A stretch of DNA of 64,000 bases from Oscillospiraceae bacterium. Lineage in GTDB: Bacteria; Bacillota; Clostridia; Oscillospirales; Oscillospiraceae. Below the pieces are notes generated by a model that did no database searches, was not told where the DNA came from, and was given only the letters and a program-made list of their open reading frames with translations. The stretch is taken from NCBI GenBank assembly GCA_017428565.1, contig JAFRQP010000083.1, positions 39,393 through 103,392 on the forward strand, written 5' to 3'. The position numbers were made by a program, and so were the translations under genes. Shown here in pieces: positions 1-10,325 of the stretch (position 1 is the first letter of the stretch; every line of letters starts with the position of its first letter).

Positions 1-3000
1 GGCACCATCTCCTTCGTCTCCAATTCCGTAGGGATCGTGCTGCAGCTTGCTCTGTCGGTGGACTATGCCATCATCTTCTGCAACCGCTACAAGGAGGAGC
101 ATGAGCGCCTGGGCGTCCGCGACGCGGTGGTGAAGGCGCTGGCAGCCTCCATCCCGGAGATCTCCGCCAGCAGTCTGACCACCATCGCCGGCCTCACCGC
201 CATGACCATGATGAAGTTCAGCCTTGGCGCGGATCTGGGACTGACGCTGATCAAGGCCATCGTCTGCAGCCTGCTGACGGTGTTTCTCTTCATGCCCGCG
301 CTGCTGATGCTTTTCGGCAAGGCCATGGACAAGACCCGGCACCGCCGCTTTGTCCCCAAGATCAACTTTGTGGGCCGCTTTGCCTATGCCACCCGCTATG
401 TGATGCCGATCTTCTTCGTGCTCCTGGTGGCGGGGGGCTACTATATGGTCCAGCGGGTGAACTACGCTTACGGCATGGACATGGTGCCCGCCTTCCGGCA
501 GACGGAGATGGAGGAGGCCAAGGAGGAGATCCGGGACCGCTTCGGCACCAGCAACGCCGTGGCGTTGATCGTTCCCTCCGGCAGCTTCGGCGCGGAGCGG
601 GCGCTGCTGGAGGAGCTGTCTGCCTGCCCGGAGGTGAAAAGCGCAACAGGGCTTGCGTCCATCCCGGCGATGGACGGCTACTGCATCGGCGACGAGGTGG
701 ATTATGCCGAGTTTGCCGCCATTGCCGGCGTGGACGAGACCAGCGCCCAGGCGCTCTTTGCTTACTACGCGGCGGAAAACGGGGATCACCGCGCCGTGCG
801 GGAGGATCTTTCCGGTTACAGGGTCTCGCTGCTGGACATGTTTCTCTTCCTCCATGACCGCATGGAGGCCGGGGACGTGGAGCTGGACGAGAGCCAGGCC
901 CGGATGGTCCGGGAGCTCTACGAGCAGCTCAGCATGGTCCGCTCCCAGCTCACCAGCGAAAACTACAGCCGCATGATCCTGGATCTGAACCTGCCCGTCC
1001 AGTCCGAGGAGACCTTCCGCTTCCTGGATCGGATCCACCGGATCGCCGCCCGGTACTATCCCCAGGGCGTGGTCCTCACCGGCGACTCGGTGAGCGCCCT
1101 GGGCTTCAAGGACTCCTTCTCCGAGGACAACACCGTGGTGGGCCTCATGAGCCTGGGCCTTGTGATGCTGATCCTGTTTTTCACCTTCCGCTCCTTCGGG
1201 ATGCCCCTGCTGCTGATCCTGGTGATCCAGGGCAGCATCTGGCTGAATTTCGCTGTCGCCGCGCTGAAGGGCGATTACGTGTTTTTCCTCTGCTACATCA
1301 TCGTGGGCGCCATTCAGATGGGCGCCAACATCGACTATGCCATCGTGGTATCCTCCCGGTATCGGGAGCTGCGGGAGAGCATGGAAAAAAAAGAAGCCAT
1401 GATCGAGACGCTGAACCTGGCCTTTCCCACGGTGATCACCTCGGGCCTCATGATGGTCTGCGCCGGGCTTCTGGTGGGCTTCGGCGTGTCCCAGTGCATC
1501 GTGGCCGGAATGGGCTACTATGTGGGCACCGGCACCAGCATCTCCCTGGTGCTGATCCTGTTCGCGCTGCCCCAGGTGCTTCTGCTGGGCGAGCAATTTG
1601 TGTCCGCCACCACGCTGCAGCCTGAAAAGTCCCGCCTGCTGGGCTTCCTGTCCCGGAACCGGCGGCGTCTTACGGGTGCGCTTCTGGCGGGAGCCTGCCT
1701 GTTCGCGCTGCTTGTGGGGCCCGGCTCCGTCAAGCAGGGGGCGGCGCTTCTGAACCAGTCGAGGGAGCAGGTGGATCTGCTCCTGCAGGAGACCGGGGAG
1801 CTGCGCAGCCTTGCCCAAAAGCTGGAGGACGAGGGCGCGGATCTGGACGCGCTGAAATATGATTTTGCCCAGCAGCTTGTCACCGACGAGCTGGGCTCCG
1901 CCCAGCTTGCCGAGGGAGAACAGCTGCTGCAGGAGGGCGAGGAGCTCTACAACAGCGGTCTGGAAGAGTACAACGAGGGCGCTGCCCAACTGGAAGCAGC
2001 GGAGGCCCAGTACTACGCCGGCGCCTCCCAACTTGCCGACGCCCAGGCCAAGTACGATGCGGGCCTTGCCGCCTACAACGAGGGCGTTGCCCAGTACGAG
2101 GCGGCGCAGCAGGAGCTGGCGGAGGGCCAGGCGGCCTACGACGCGGGCCTCGCGGCCTATGAGGAGGGCCAGCAGGCGCTGGCGGAGGGCCAGGCGGCCT
2201 ATGACGCGGGTCTGGCCGAGTATAACCGGGCCCAGGCCGCGCTGAACGCGGTTGCGCCGCTCTACTGGGCGGCTCTCGGCCTGCAGCAGCGAGTAGAGGA
2301 GCTGCAGCGCCAGTATGACGAGGCCATCGCCCAGGAGGACTACGGCCGTGCGACGATCCTGGCCGGGCAGCTGAGTCTGGCCCGCGCCGCTCTGGAGACC
2401 CAGCTGGGGGGCATGAGCCTTGCGACGCTGATCACCAGATATGAGGAGGCCCAGGCCCAGCTTGCCGAGGCGGAGCAGCAGCTTGCCGAGGGCAAGCAGG
2501 CCCTGGACGAGGGCTACGCCCAGGCGGCGGAGGCGGAGCAGCAGCTTGCCGAGGGCAAGCAGGCCCTGGACGAGGGCTACGCCCAGCTGGCGGAGGCGGA
2601 GCAGCAGCTGGCCGATGCCGAACGGCAGCTGGAGGAGGGCAAGCGCGCCCTGGACGAGGGCTATGCCCAGCTTGCCCAGGGCGGCTGGCAGATCTACCAG
2701 GGCCGCGAGCAGCTGGACGAGGCCCAGCAGCAGCTGGCCGAAGGCAGCGCCGAGCTGGAGGAGAACCGGGAGAAGCTGGAGGAAGGCCGGGAGCTGCTGG
2801 AGGAGAATCTGGAGGCGCTGAACGGGAGCCTGGCGGCTCTGGACCAGTACAGCGACGAAATGGAGCGCCTGCAGCAGGGGCTCCGCATCCTGAAGGAGGA
2901 AAAGGGGATCCGGGAGCTGCTGCCGCCCCATCCCGGCGCTTTTGAGGTGCTGGACGCGGCGGAGAGCTATTATCGCGGCCGGCTGCAGGAGATGGAGACC

Positions 3001-3279
3001 CAGGAGAACGCTGCCCGCATCGCAGGCGCCCTGCTGCTGATCGCGGTGCTGCTTGCGGCAGCGGCGCTGATCCTCTCTCCCAGACGGGACAAAGCGCTGC
3101 TGGCCGGCGCGCTGGCCGGCGCCATGGCGGGGCTGTTGAGTCTGGCGGCGCTGCTCTTCTGGCGCAGCCGCTGCGGCGCGCTGGAGGGCCTGCTGCCCCT
3201 GGCGGCGCTGCTGCTTGCGATCTTTTCCGCCCTGTTTTCCGAGTTCTTGTTTCGAAAACGGCGTGCCGAGAGAGCGTGA
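1..3279 (+). CDS. MMPL/RND family transporter, 5' end outside the window
   Basis: The reading frame is open from base 1, so the gene begins upstream; an internal GTG at 37 is not the start. The protein is an RND-superfamily exporter of the MMPL type that would move lipid-like or hydrophobic molecules across the membrane. Two membrane blocks are visible, each with the family signature: SVDYAIIF near base 55 and GANIDYAIVVSSRYRE near 1,320. They flank an extracytoplasmic region. After the second block comes a coiled coil of about 380 residues (about 1,750-2,890) rich in Ala, Glu, Gln and Tyr, followed by four C-terminal hydrophobic stretches (about 3,010-3,250). A SIMPL gene follows after 42 bases. 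The coiled coil recalls YhgE/Pip-like envelope proteins. The family call is firm; the substrate is unknown. Confidence 0.88.
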   Translation, partial: GTISFVSNSVGIVLQLALSVDYAIIFCNRYKEEHERLGVRDAVVKALAASIPEISASSLTTIAGLTAMTMMKFSLGADLGLTLIKAIVCSLLTVFLFMPALLMLFGKAMDKTRHRRFVPKINFVGRFAYATRYVMPIFFVLLVAGGYYMVQRVNYAYGMDMVPAFRQTEMEEAKEEIRDRFGTSNAVALIVPSGSFGAERALLEELSACPEVKSATGLASIPAMDGYCIGDEVDYAEFAAIAGVDETSAQALFAYYAAENGDHRAVREDLSGYRVSLLDMFLFLHDRMEAGDVELDESQARMVRELYEQLSMVRSQLTSENYSRMILDLNLPVQSEETFRFLDRIHRIAARYYPQGVVLTGDSVSALGFKDSFSEDNTVVGLMSLGLVMLILFFTFRSFGMPLLLILVIQGSIWLNFAVAALKGDYVFFLCYIIVGAIQMGANIDYAIVVSSRYRELRESMEKKEAMIETLNLAFPTVITSGLMMVCAGLLVGFGVSQCIVAGMGYYVGTGTSISLVLILFALPQVLLLGEQFVSATTLQPEKSRLLGFLSRNRRRLTGALLAGACLFALLVGPGSVKQGAALLNQSREQVDLLLQETGELRSLAQKLEDEGADLDALKYDFAQQLVTDELGSAQLAEGEQLLQEGEELYNSGLEEYNEGAAQLEAAEAQYYAGASQLADAQAKYDAGLAAYNEGVAQYEAAQQELAEGQAAYDAGLAAYEEGQQALAEGQAAYDAGLAEYNRAQAALNAVAPLYWAALGLQQRVEELQRQYDEAIAQEDYGRATILAGQLSLARAALETQLGGMSLATLITRYEEAQAQLAEAEQQLAEGKQALDEGYAQAAEAEQQLAEGKQALDEGYAQLAEAEQQLADAERQLEEGKRALDEGYAQLAQGGWQIYQGREQLDEAQQQLAEGSAELEENREKLEEGRELLEENLEALNGSLAALDQYSDEMERLQQGLRILKEEKGIRELLPPHPGAFEVLDAAESYYRGRLQEMETQENAARIAGALLLIAVLLAAAALILSPRRDKALLAGALAGAMAGLLSLAALLFWRSRCGALEGLLPLAALLLAIFSALFSEFLFRKRRAERA
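2461..2670 (+). repeat. In-frame 63-bp tandem repeats in the transporter coiled coil
   Basis: Two near-identical 63-bp units (2461-2523 and 2524-2586) and a third enlarged by one 21-bp heptad (2587-2670) encode 21-residue blocks built on AEAEQQLAEGKQALDEGY. Every period is a multiple of seven residues, so the copies preserve the coiled-coil register and a change in copy number would alter its length without breaking the frame. Confidence 0.85.
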
Positions 3280-3321
3280 TGCTTTCGCGGCGACAGGATC
3301 CAGAATAAAGGAGGAACCACC

Positions 3322-3975
3322 ATGAGAACGATTCGCGTAACGGGAAAGGGACAGCTCAGCCTTGCTCCGGATCTGACCAGGATCACCATGACCCTGGAGG
3401 GGCTCTGCCCCGAGTACAGCGAGACCCTGCGCCGCTCCTCCGAGGATACGGAGGCCCTGCGGGAGCTGCTCAGCCGCTTCGGCTTTGCCCGCAGCGACCT
3501 GAAAACCCTGAATTTCAGCGTGGACGCGGAGTATGAGAGCATCCAGGAGCGGGGCAGCTACAAGCAGCGCTTTGTCGGCTATCGCTTTCACCACAGCATG
3601 AAGGTGGAGTTTGATTCCGATAACCAGCGCCTCGGAAAGCTGCTGTACGCCCTGGCCAACGCCCCCGTCAAGACCGAGTTTCGCATCACATATACCGTCA
3701 AGGATCCGGAGTCTGCCAAGAACGAGCTGCTGGGCCGGGCGGTAAAGGACGCAGCGGCCAAGGCCGCGGTGCTGGCGGAAGCGGCGGGGCTCAGCCTGGG
3801 AGCGATCCAGAGCATCGACTACTCCTTCGGCGAACTCATCTTTGACGTGCAGCCCATGAACCGCATGCTGATGGCGGATCGGAGCCTCTCCGCCAAGGAG
3901 AGCTATGATCTGAACATCGAGCCGGATTGCATCCAGGTCTCCGACACGGTGACCCTCGTGTGGGAGATCTGCTGA
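3322..3975 (+). CDS. SIMPL domain protein (DUF541)
   Basis: The 217-residue protein begins MRTIRVTGKGQLSLAPDLT, which is the typical N-terminus of SIMPL/DUF541 proteins, and keeps the family pattern of alternating strands and helices. These proteins form oligomeric envelope-associated assemblies with poorly defined roles. No signal peptide is seen, so this copy is probably cytoplasmic. AAAGGAGG lies about 7 bases before the ATG. It follows the MMPL gene by 42 bases and precedes the PfkB gene by 36, so the three are probably co-transcribed. Confidence 0.8.
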   Translation: MRTIRVTGKGQLSLAPDLTRITMTLEGLCPEYSETLRRSSEDTEALRELLSRFGFARSDLKTLNFSVDAEYESIQERGSYKQRFVGYRFHHSMKVEFDSDNQRLGKLLYALANAPVKTEFRITYTVKDPESAKNELLGRAVKDAAAKAAVLAEAAGLSLGAIQSIDYSFGELIFDVQPMNRMLMADRSLSAKESYDLNIEPDCIQVSDTVTLVWEIC

Positions 3976-4011
3976 AGAAAAGCCCGAACCTCGGGAAAGC
4001 AGGAGGATGAC

Positions 4012-4914
4012 ATGGCAAGGATCCTTGTTTCCGGGCTTTTGAATACGGAGACCACGGCCAGAGTGCGCGGTTTTCCCATCTCCTACTATCCGATCGACTA
4101 TCCCTTCTTTGGCGTCGGCACAGACGTGTCCGGCGTGGCGCTGAATTTGTCCAAGGCGCTGAAAACCCTGGGGGACGAGGTGCGCCTGACGTCTCTGATC
4201 GGCACGGACCCGGCTGCCCGCCTGGTGCTGGAGGAATTGGAGAGGATCGGTCTTTCCCGCGAGGGGGTTCTGCCTGCCCTGCGGGAGACGCCGGCGTCCG
4301 TGGTGCTCTTCGAGGAGGGCGGCCGCAGGCAGATCTATTGCGACCTGAAGGATATTCAGGAGAGCGCCTATCCCTTCACGGCGCAGATGCTGGACGGCTG
4401 TGAGGCTGTGGCGGCCTGCAACATCAACTTCAATCGCCCGCTCCTGCGTCTGGCGCGGGAGAGGCAGCTGCTCATCGCCAGCGACGTCCATGTGCTCTCC
4501 GACCCCGACGACGCCTATAACCGGGACTTTCTGGCGGCAGCGGATCTTCTCTTTTTGAGCGACGAAGGGATCGAGGGGGACAAGGCCGGCTTCCTGCGGG
4601 CCCTTGGTGAGCGCTATCACAACCGGGTCCTGGTGCTGGGCATGGGCGCTTCTGGCGCGCTGCTCCACCTCCCGGCGGAGGGCGTGATGCTGGAGCGTCC
4701 GGCCTGGAGGATCGGCGGCGCGGTCAACACCGTCGGCGCGGGGGACGCGCTGTTTTCCGCATTTCTGCATTATACACTGAAAGGACTGCCGCCTGCCCGG
4801 GCGCTGGATCTTGCCCAGCTTTTCGCCGCGCTGAAGATCCGGCACAGCGGCGCAGCCCGGGGCTTTCCCGACGAAGGAGAGCTCGCGGACGCGCTTTTGC
4901 GCTACAGCCAGTGA
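4012..4914 (+). CDS. PfkB/ribokinase family carbohydrate kinase
   Basis: The protein has 300 residues, the usual length for the PfkB fold, and should phosphorylate a sugar or nucleoside with ATP in the cytoplasm. The second PfkB signature is clear near the C-terminus: VNTVGAGDALFSAF, with the catalytic base Asp245 in GAGD. The usual first Asp of DTxGAGD is Asn here, a common variant. The N-terminal glycine motif (FFGVGTDVSGVALN) matches the substrate-binding side. A strong AGGAGG precedes the ATG. The next gene is a glycoside hydrolase, which hints that the kinase may act on a released sugar, but the substrate cannot be named. Confidence 0.82.
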   Translation: MARILVSGLLNTETTARVRGFPISYYPIDYPFFGVGTDVSGVALNLSKALKTLGDEVRLTSLIGTDPAARLVLEELERIGLSREGVLPALRETPASVVLFEEGGRRQIYCDLKDIQESAYPFTAQMLDGCEAVAACNINFNRPLLRLARERQLLIASDVHVLSDPDDAYNRDFLAAADLLFLSDEGIEGDKAGFLRALGERYHNRVLVLGMGASGALLHLPAEGVMLERPAWRIGGAVNTVGAGDALFSAFLHYTLKGLPPARALDLAQLFAALKIRHSGAARGFPDEGELADALLRYSQ

Positions 4915-4994
4915 AAGAGGCTTGACGGCGCGCCGGGATAGCGGGTAAGATAAAGGCAGCCTTCCATTGAGACGCCATGAGGGGAGAGAGGAAC

Positions 4995-7418
4995 ATGCAA
5001 CTGCAGGATTATGAACGGGAACACGCCCAGACCGTCCGCAGACTGGGGGCGGAGTGCACGGTGCTCTTGAAGCGGAACGGGGACTTCCCTCTGGAAAAGC
5101 CGGGTGACATCGCCCTGTTCGGCAGCGGCGCCCGGCTCACCGTCAAGGGCGGCACCGGCTCGGGAGAGGTGAATTCCCGCTATTTCGTGACGGTGGAAGA
5201 AGGGCTGGAGAACGCGGGCTTTACCGTGACCAGCAAGTACTGGCTGGAGACCTACGCCCTTCTCCGCGCCGCGGCCCGGGAACGCTATCTGCAGCAGCTC
5301 CGCGCCGAGGCCAGGAAAAAGCATAAGATTGTCGCCCTGGAGTTTATGGGCGCGGTGATGCCGGAGCCGGAGTACAACATCCCCCTCTACGGGGAGGGCG
5401 ACACCGCCGTCTATGTGCTCTCCCGCATCTCCGGCGAGGGCTCGGACCGCGCGCCCGTCCCCGGGGATATCCTGCTGACGGAGACGGAGATCCGGGACAT
5501 CCTTTGCCTGCAGAAAAAGTATAAACGCTTCCTCCTGGTGCTGAACGTAGGCGGCGTGGTGGATCTGAGCCCGGTGATGGCTGTGGACAACATCCTGCTG
5601 CTGAGCCAGCTGGGGGCGGAGACCGGCAACATCCTGGCGGACCTTCTGCTGGGCAGGGCCTATCCCTCCGGGAAGCTGGCCACCACCTGGGCGGCCTGGG
5701 AGGACTATCCCAGCATCGGTGAATTCGGCGGCCGGGATGAGACGCGCTATAAGGAGGGCGTTTTCGTCGGCTACCGCTATTTTGATACAGTCGGGAAGAA
5801 GCCCCTGTTTCCCTTCGGCTTCGGCCTGGGCTATACGGACTTCGCCCTCAAGGCCGGCTCGATCCGCCGGGAGGGGGAGACCGTGCGGGTGACCACCAGG
5901 GTCCGCAACACCGGCGCATTTCCCGGGAAAGAGACGGTGCAGCTCTATGTCTCCCAGCCAGGCGAGCTGCTGGACCAGCCCGAGCAGGTGCTGGCCGCCT
6001 TTGCCAAGACTCCGGAGCTGCAGCCGGGGGAGAGCTGCGAGCTCACCCTGCAGTTTGATCTGAGAGAGCTTGCCTACTACGACGAGGAGGACAGCGCCTG
6101 GAGCCTGGAGCGGGGAAGCTATGTGCTGCGTCTGGGCAGCAGCAGCGCCTCCGCGGCGCAGATCGGAGTCCTGCAGCTGCGCAGGGACGCGGTGACGCTC
6201 CAGTGCAGAGCCTGCTGCGGCAAGCCGGATTTCAAGGACTGGAGACCGGTCACCAAAACGAGGAAAAAGCCGCGGTCCCTGCACACCCTGCGCCTGAACG
6301 CCAAATCCATCGAGAAACGCAAGGTGTCCTACCGCCGGGAGGAGGAGATCGACTCTCGCGTGGAGGAGCTGAGCGATGAGGAGCTGAGTCTGCTGGGCGT
6401 GGGCGCCTTTGAGGGCGGCGGCATGCTGAGCATCATCGGCAACGCCGGCAAATCCGTGGCCGGCGCCGCCGGAGAGACGACCCGCGCCCTGGGGGAGAAG
6501 GGGATCCCCTCCCTGGTGATGGCGGACGGGCCGGCGGGCCTGCGGCTCAGCAAGCTGTACACCGTGGACGAGAAAGGGGTCCATCCGGTGGGGGAGACCC
6601 TGCCGGAGAGCGTGGGGGAGCTGCTGCCCGCGCCTGCCGCCTGGCTGCTGCGCAGACTGGGCGCAAAGCCCCCGAAGGGGGAGCTGCATACCCAGTATGC
6701 CACGGCCATCCCCATCGGCACGGCCCTTGCCCAGAGCTGGAATCTCGAACTGGCCCGCTCCTGCGGCGACATCGTGGGTGCGGAGATGGAGCGCTTCGGC
6801 GTGCATCTGTGGCTCGCCCCGGCGCTGAACCTGCACCGGGACATCCGCTGCGGCCGGAATTTTGAGTATTTCTCCGAGGACCCGCTGATCTCGGGCAAAA
6901 TGGCGGCGGCCCTGACCCTGGGGGTCCAGGGCCATCCCGGCTGCGGGGTGACCATCAAGCACTTCGCCGCCAACAACCAGGAGTACAACCGCTACAACAA
7001 TAACAGCCAGGTCAGCGAGCGCGCGCTGCGGGAGCTGTATCTCCGTGGCTTCGGCATCTGCGTGCGGGAGAGCCAGCCCCTTGCCGTCATGACCTCGTAT
7101 AACCTGCTCAACGGCGTCCACACCGCGGAGCAGCGGGATCTGATCGAGCGGATCCTGCGCTGCGAGTTCGGGTTTCAGGGCATTGTGATGACGGACTGGA
7201 TCATCGGCTCGATGCAGGGCAAATCCAAAAAGCACAAGGCTCCCAACGCCGGGCGCATCGCCGCCGGGGGGGGAGATTTGACCATGCCCGGTTCCGCGGG
7301 CGACCAGAAGGCCATTTTGAAGGCGCTGAAGAAGAAAAAGCTCAGCCGGAAGCAGCTGCAGATCAATGCCAGCCGAGTGCTGCGCATGGCCGGCAGACTG
7401 CATGCGGAGCGGGAATAA
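4995..7418 (+). CDS. Glycoside hydrolase family 3, reversed domain order
   Basis: This 807-residue enzyme has the parts of a GH3 beta-glycosidase in swapped order. The first ~250 residues match the GH3 C-terminal domain (VLLKRNGDFPLEKPGDIALFG). A fibronectin III-like segment follows (about 290-370, ETVQLYVSQP). The catalytic barrel comes last (about 460-795): MADGPAGLR, KHFAANNQEYNR, and the nucleophile motif FGFQGIVMTDW with Asp734. Reversed GH3 enzymes are known from rumen Clostridia such as Ruminococcus albus and Butyrivibrio. No signal peptide is seen, so it likely hydrolyses imported oligosaccharides or glycosides. ATG 4995 is preferred over ATG 4977 because GGGGAGAGAGG sits just upstream of it. 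Exact sugar specificity is not readable. Confidence 0.88.
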   Translation: MQLQDYEREHAQTVRRLGAECTVLLKRNGDFPLEKPGDIALFGSGARLTVKGGTGSGEVNSRYFVTVEEGLENAGFTVTSKYWLETYALLRAAARERYLQQLRAEARKKHKIVALEFMGAVMPEPEYNIPLYGEGDTAVYVLSRISGEGSDRAPVPGDILLTETEIRDILCLQKKYKRFLLVLNVGGVVDLSPVMAVDNILLLSQLGAETGNILADLLLGRAYPSGKLATTWAAWEDYPSIGEFGGRDETRYKEGVFVGYRYFDTVGKKPLFPFGFGLGYTDFALKAGSIRREGETVRVTTRVRNTGAFPGKETVQLYVSQPGELLDQPEQVLAAFAKTPELQPGESCELTLQFDLRELAYYDEEDSAWSLERGSYVLRLGSSSASAAQIGVLQLRRDAVTLQCRACCGKPDFKDWRPVTKTRKKPRSLHTLRLNAKSIEKRKVSYRREEEIDSRVEELSDEELSLLGVGAFEGGGMLSIIGNAGKSVAGAAGETTRALGEKGIPSLVMADGPAGLRLSKLYTVDEKGVHPVGETLPESVGELLPAPAAWLLRRLGAKPPKGELHTQYATAIPIGTALAQSWNLELARSCGDIVGAEMERFGVHLWLAPALNLHRDIRCGRNFEYFSEDPLISGKMAAALTLGVQGHPGCGVTIKHFAANNQEYNRYNNNSQVSERALRELYLRGFGICVRESQPLAVMTSYNLLNGVHTAEQRDLIERILRCEFGFQGIVMTDWIIGSMQGKSKKHKAPNAGRIAAGGGDLTMPGSAGDQKAILKALKKKKLSRKQLQINASRVLRMAGRLHAERE

Positions 7419-7428
7419 AGCGAATCGG

Positions 7429-7480
7429 GCGTCCCCGACGGAAAGGATCGTTTCAGCGGCCTTTTCCGCCGGGGACGCTT
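7429..7480 (+). terminator. Intrinsic terminator after the GH3 gene
   Basis: GCGTCCCCGACGGAAA (7429-7444) pairs with TTTCCGCCGGGGACGC (7463-7478) with one mismatch. The U tract is weak, so it may work partly as an mRNA-stabilising hairpin. Confidence 0.6.
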
Positions 7481-7541
7481 TGGCTTCGACAGAAAAATTG
7501 CGAGCCCAAGCGCAGCTGCCGCACTTTCATTCTCTGCGGCG

Positions 7542-7570
7542 TTGACTTTCAAAAGAAGAAATGGTACCAT
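7542..7570 (+). promoter_or_regulatory. Sigma-A-like promoter of the pullulanase gene
   Basis: TTGACT (7542-7547) and TACCAT (7565-7570) are 17 bases apart, with the start codon about 40 bases downstream and no gene in between. Confidence 0.6.
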
Positions 7571-7611
7571 AAAACCAAAGAATCTGAAACACTGCGATAG
7601 GAGGAATAAAC

Positions 7612-10257
7612 ATGAAAACAAAGCGTTTGTTGTCCCTGCTCCTGGCGCTGTTGATGCTGGTTTCCCTGCTTGCGGCCTGCGGAGAAAGTCCGAAGGAAGA
7701 GCCCGCGGCGCAGGAGGAGGCCGAAGCGGCGCAGGAACCTGCCGCCGAAGACGCGGCTCCCGCGGAGGAGGCGCCGGCGGAGGAAGAGTATTTCCTGGAA
7801 AAAGAGCCCGGCTGCAATCAGCTGACGCTCTACTGGAACCACCCGACGGCGGACTATTCCAAGTGCGACGTGTGGGTCTGGTACCCCGGGGGAGACGGAG
7901 GCGGCCAGCCCTTTTATCCCTGCGCTTACGGCGTGAAGTGCATGATCAACGTGCCTGAGGATGTGACCGAGGTGGGCTTCATCGTCCGGCGCGACTGCTC
8001 CAATCCCGGCGGCAAGTCCTGGGGCGACGCCACCAAGGATGTGGAGGAGGACCGCTTTGTGACCATGACCGGCGCGAACACCGTGATCTATCTGAAGCCG
8101 GGCGATTCCATGCAGTACACCAGCCCGGACGGCGGCGCGACGCTGAATCCGATCCGCTCCTTTACTCTGGCGGGCATCATCTCCTCGAATCAGATCCACT
8201 ATGTGGTCAGCCCCGCCACCATGATCGAGAGTCTGGACCAGATCCACGTGCGGCAGGACGGACGGGAGATCGAGATCGCGGAGCTCTCCAGTCTGAACAA
8301 CCGCGTCACGGTGGGCAACATCACCCTCAAGGAGGATCTGGACGTGTCCAAGACCTATACGGTGGAGATCGAGGGCTACGGCGAGATCGCGGCCATCCCT
8401 ACGGACATCTTTGACAGCGAGGACTTTATCGCAAACTATACCTATGACGGCGACGATCTTGGCGCCGTGATCCACGGAGATCATACCACCTTCAAGGTCT
8501 GGGCTCCCACGGCCAGCGCCGTGACCTTGAATCTCTTTGAGGCCGGCGACGGGGTGGACGCCTACGAGACCGTGGAGATGACCCGGGAGGACAAGGGTGT
8601 GTGGAGCGCCGAGGTCGCCTGCGGCCACGGCACCTATTACACCTACTCTGTCACCCACGCCCTGGGCACCCAGGAGGCGGTGGACCCCTACGCCCGCGCG
8701 GTGGGCGTGAACGGCGACCGGGGCATGGTGGTGGACCTGTCCCTCACCGATCCGGAGGGCTTCCGGGCCAGCGGCTATTATGACGGCCTGGGCTGCTATG
8801 GGGACGCGGTGATCTGGGAGGTCCATGTGCGCGACTTCTCCAACACCATCGCCTCTTCCCAGTACCCCGGCAAGTACCTGGCCTTTACCGAGACCGGCCT
8901 TACCAATTCCAGCGGCCTGCCCGTGGGCGTGGACTATCTGAGAGAGCTGGGGATCACCCACGTGCATCTCCAGCCGGTGTACGACTATGCCACCGTGGAC
9001 GAGAGCAGCGATGAGCCGCAGTTCAACTGGGGCTACGATCCCAAGAACTACAACGCCCCGGAGGGCAGCTATTCCACCGACCCCTACCACGGGGAAGTCC
9101 GCATCCTGGAGTTCAAGCGCATGGTGCAGAGCCTGCATGAGAACGGCATGGGCGTGGTCATGGACGTGGTGTACAACCACACCTATTCCATGGACTCCAA
9201 TCTGAACCGCATCGTGCCCTATTACTACTACCGCGTGAACTACGACGGCACGCCCTCCAACGGCAGCGGCTGCGGCAACGAGACGGCCTCCGACCGGTTG
9301 ATGTTCCGCAAGTACATGGTGGACAGCGTCCGCTACTGGGCGGAGGAGTATAAGCTGGACGGCTTCCGCTTCGACCTGATGGCCCTGCACGATGTAGAGA
9401 CCATGCAGGCCATCGAGCAGGCTGTGCACGAGGTCAACCCCCAGGCACTCATTTACGGTGAGGGCTGGACCGGCGGCACCACCCCGCTGCGGGAGAACCT
9501 GCGGGCCAACCAGGCCAATATCAGCCAGATCCACGCCAGCGGCGAGGGGATCGGCGCGGTGGCCGTCTTCAATGACGCCATCCGCGACGGGCTGAAGGGC
9601 AGCGTGTTCGACCAGAAGGACGGCGGCTATGCCAACGGCAATGTCAACAAGAGCACTGCCGCCAGCGTCGCCTTCGGCATCCAGGGCGGCGTGCGTACCG
9701 GTGCGACCACCTGGGCCGTGGACGACGCCATGGTCGTCAACTACGTCTCCTGCCACGACAACAATACCCTGTGGGACAAGCTCCTGGCCACCAATCCCGA
9801 CGCCTCTACAGAGGAGCTGCTGGCCATGAACCGCTTCTGCGCGGAGATCGTGATGCTCTCCCGCGGCACGCCCTTCTTCCTGGCCGGCGAGGAGATGCTG
9901 CGCACCAAGGACGGCGACCACAACAGCTATGCTTCCTCCGACGCGGTCAACAACCTGGATTGGGAGGCTCTGACCCCCGACAGCGACCAGTGGCAGATGG
10001 TGCAGTACTATCGCCAGCTCATCTCCATGCGCCGGGAGAACGATTTCTTCACCCAGGCGGAGGTAACCGCGGAGGTGCAGGAGGATCTGAGCATCAAGGT
10101 CACCTGGACCATGGAGGGCGAGATCGTGGCCTTCGCGCTCATCAACCCCAACGACGGCGAGCTGCAGGCGGAGCTGCCCGAGGGCGAATGGACGCTGCTG
10201 CTGGGCGAGAGCATGGAGACCGTTCCCTCCCGCGGCGTGCTGATCGTAAAGCGCTGA
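7612..10257 (+). CDS. pulA: Lipid-anchored type I pullulanase (GH13)
   Basis: This 881-residue debranching enzyme cleaves alpha-1,6 bonds in pullulan and branched starch at the cell surface. It starts with a lipoprotein signal peptide ending at Cys23 (LLAAC) and an acidic linker. Next come a starch-binding PUD/CBM41-like module (about 62-165), an Ig-like stretch, a CBM48 module (about 285-370, [17 protein letters not shown]) and the GH13 barrel. Barrel motifs are [15 protein letters not shown] with nucleophile Asp588, IYGEGW with acid/base Glu617, and SCHDNNT with Asp716. [16 protein letters not shown] is the pullulanase-type signature. AGGAGG lies before the ATG, a promoter at 7542 and a terminator at 10275, so it is probably a single-gene unit. 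Confidence 0.93.
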   Translation: MKTKRLLSLLLALLMLVSLLAACGESPKEEPAAQEEAEAAQEPAAEDAAPAEEAPAEEEYFLEKEPGCNQLTLYWNHPTADYSKCDVWVWYPGGDGGGQPFYPCAYGVKCMINVPEDVTEVGFIVRRDCSNPGGKSWGDATKDVEEDRFVTMTGANTVIYLKPGDSMQYTSPDGGATLNPIRSFTLAGIISSNQIHYVVSPATMIESLDQIHVRQDGREIEIAELSSLNNRVTVGNITLKEDLDVSKTYTVEIEGYGEIAAIPTDIFDSEDFIANYTYDGDDLGAVIHGDHTTFKVWAPTASAVTLNLFEAGDGVDAYETVEMTREDKGVWSAEVACGHGTYYTYSVTHALGTQEAVDPYARAVGVNGDRGMVVDLSLTDPEGFRASGYYDGLGCYGDAVIWEVHVRDFSNTIASSQYPGKYLAFTETGLTNSSGLPVGVDYLRELGITHVHLQPVYDYATVDESSDEPQFNWGYDPKNYNAPEGSYSTDPYHGEVRILEFKRMVQSLHENGMGVVMDVVYNHTYSMDSNLNRIVPYYYYRVNYDGTPSNGSGCGNETASDRLMFRKYMVDSVRYWAEEYKLDGFRFDLMALHDVETMQAIEQAVHEVNPQALIYGEGWTGGTTPLRENLRANQANISQIHASGEGIGAVAVFNDAIRDGLKGSVFDQKDGGYANGNVNKSTAASVAFGIQGGVRTGATTWAVDDAMVVNYVSCHDNNTLWDKLLATNPDASTEELLAMNRFCAEIVMLSRGTPFFLAGEEMLRTKDGDHNSYASSDAVNNLDWEALTPDSDQWQMVQYYRQLISMRRENDFFTQAEVTAEVQEDLSIKVTWTMEGEIVAFALINPNDGELQAELPEGEWTLLLGESMETVPSRGVLIVKR

Positions 10258-10274
10258 TCGAAACAGACATTGCC

Positions 10275-10314
10275 AAAAAAGGACGCTGTGCGGAAAATGC
10301 ACAGCGTCCTTTTC
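10275..10314 (+). terminator. Intrinsic terminator after the pullulanase gene
   Basis: A perfect 14-bp stem, AAAGGACGCTGTGC (10278-10291) with GCACAGCGTCCTTT (10299-10312), has a 7-base loop. A/T tracts flank it on both sides, so it may also end the converging small membrane-protein gene. Confidence 0.85.
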
Positions 10315-10325
10315 AGCGGCGGCGT

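Noticed and set aside
4902-7403. An 833-codon minus-strand frame opposite the GH3 gene
   Set aside because: Shadow of the GH3 gene, with low-complexity composition and no ribosome site.
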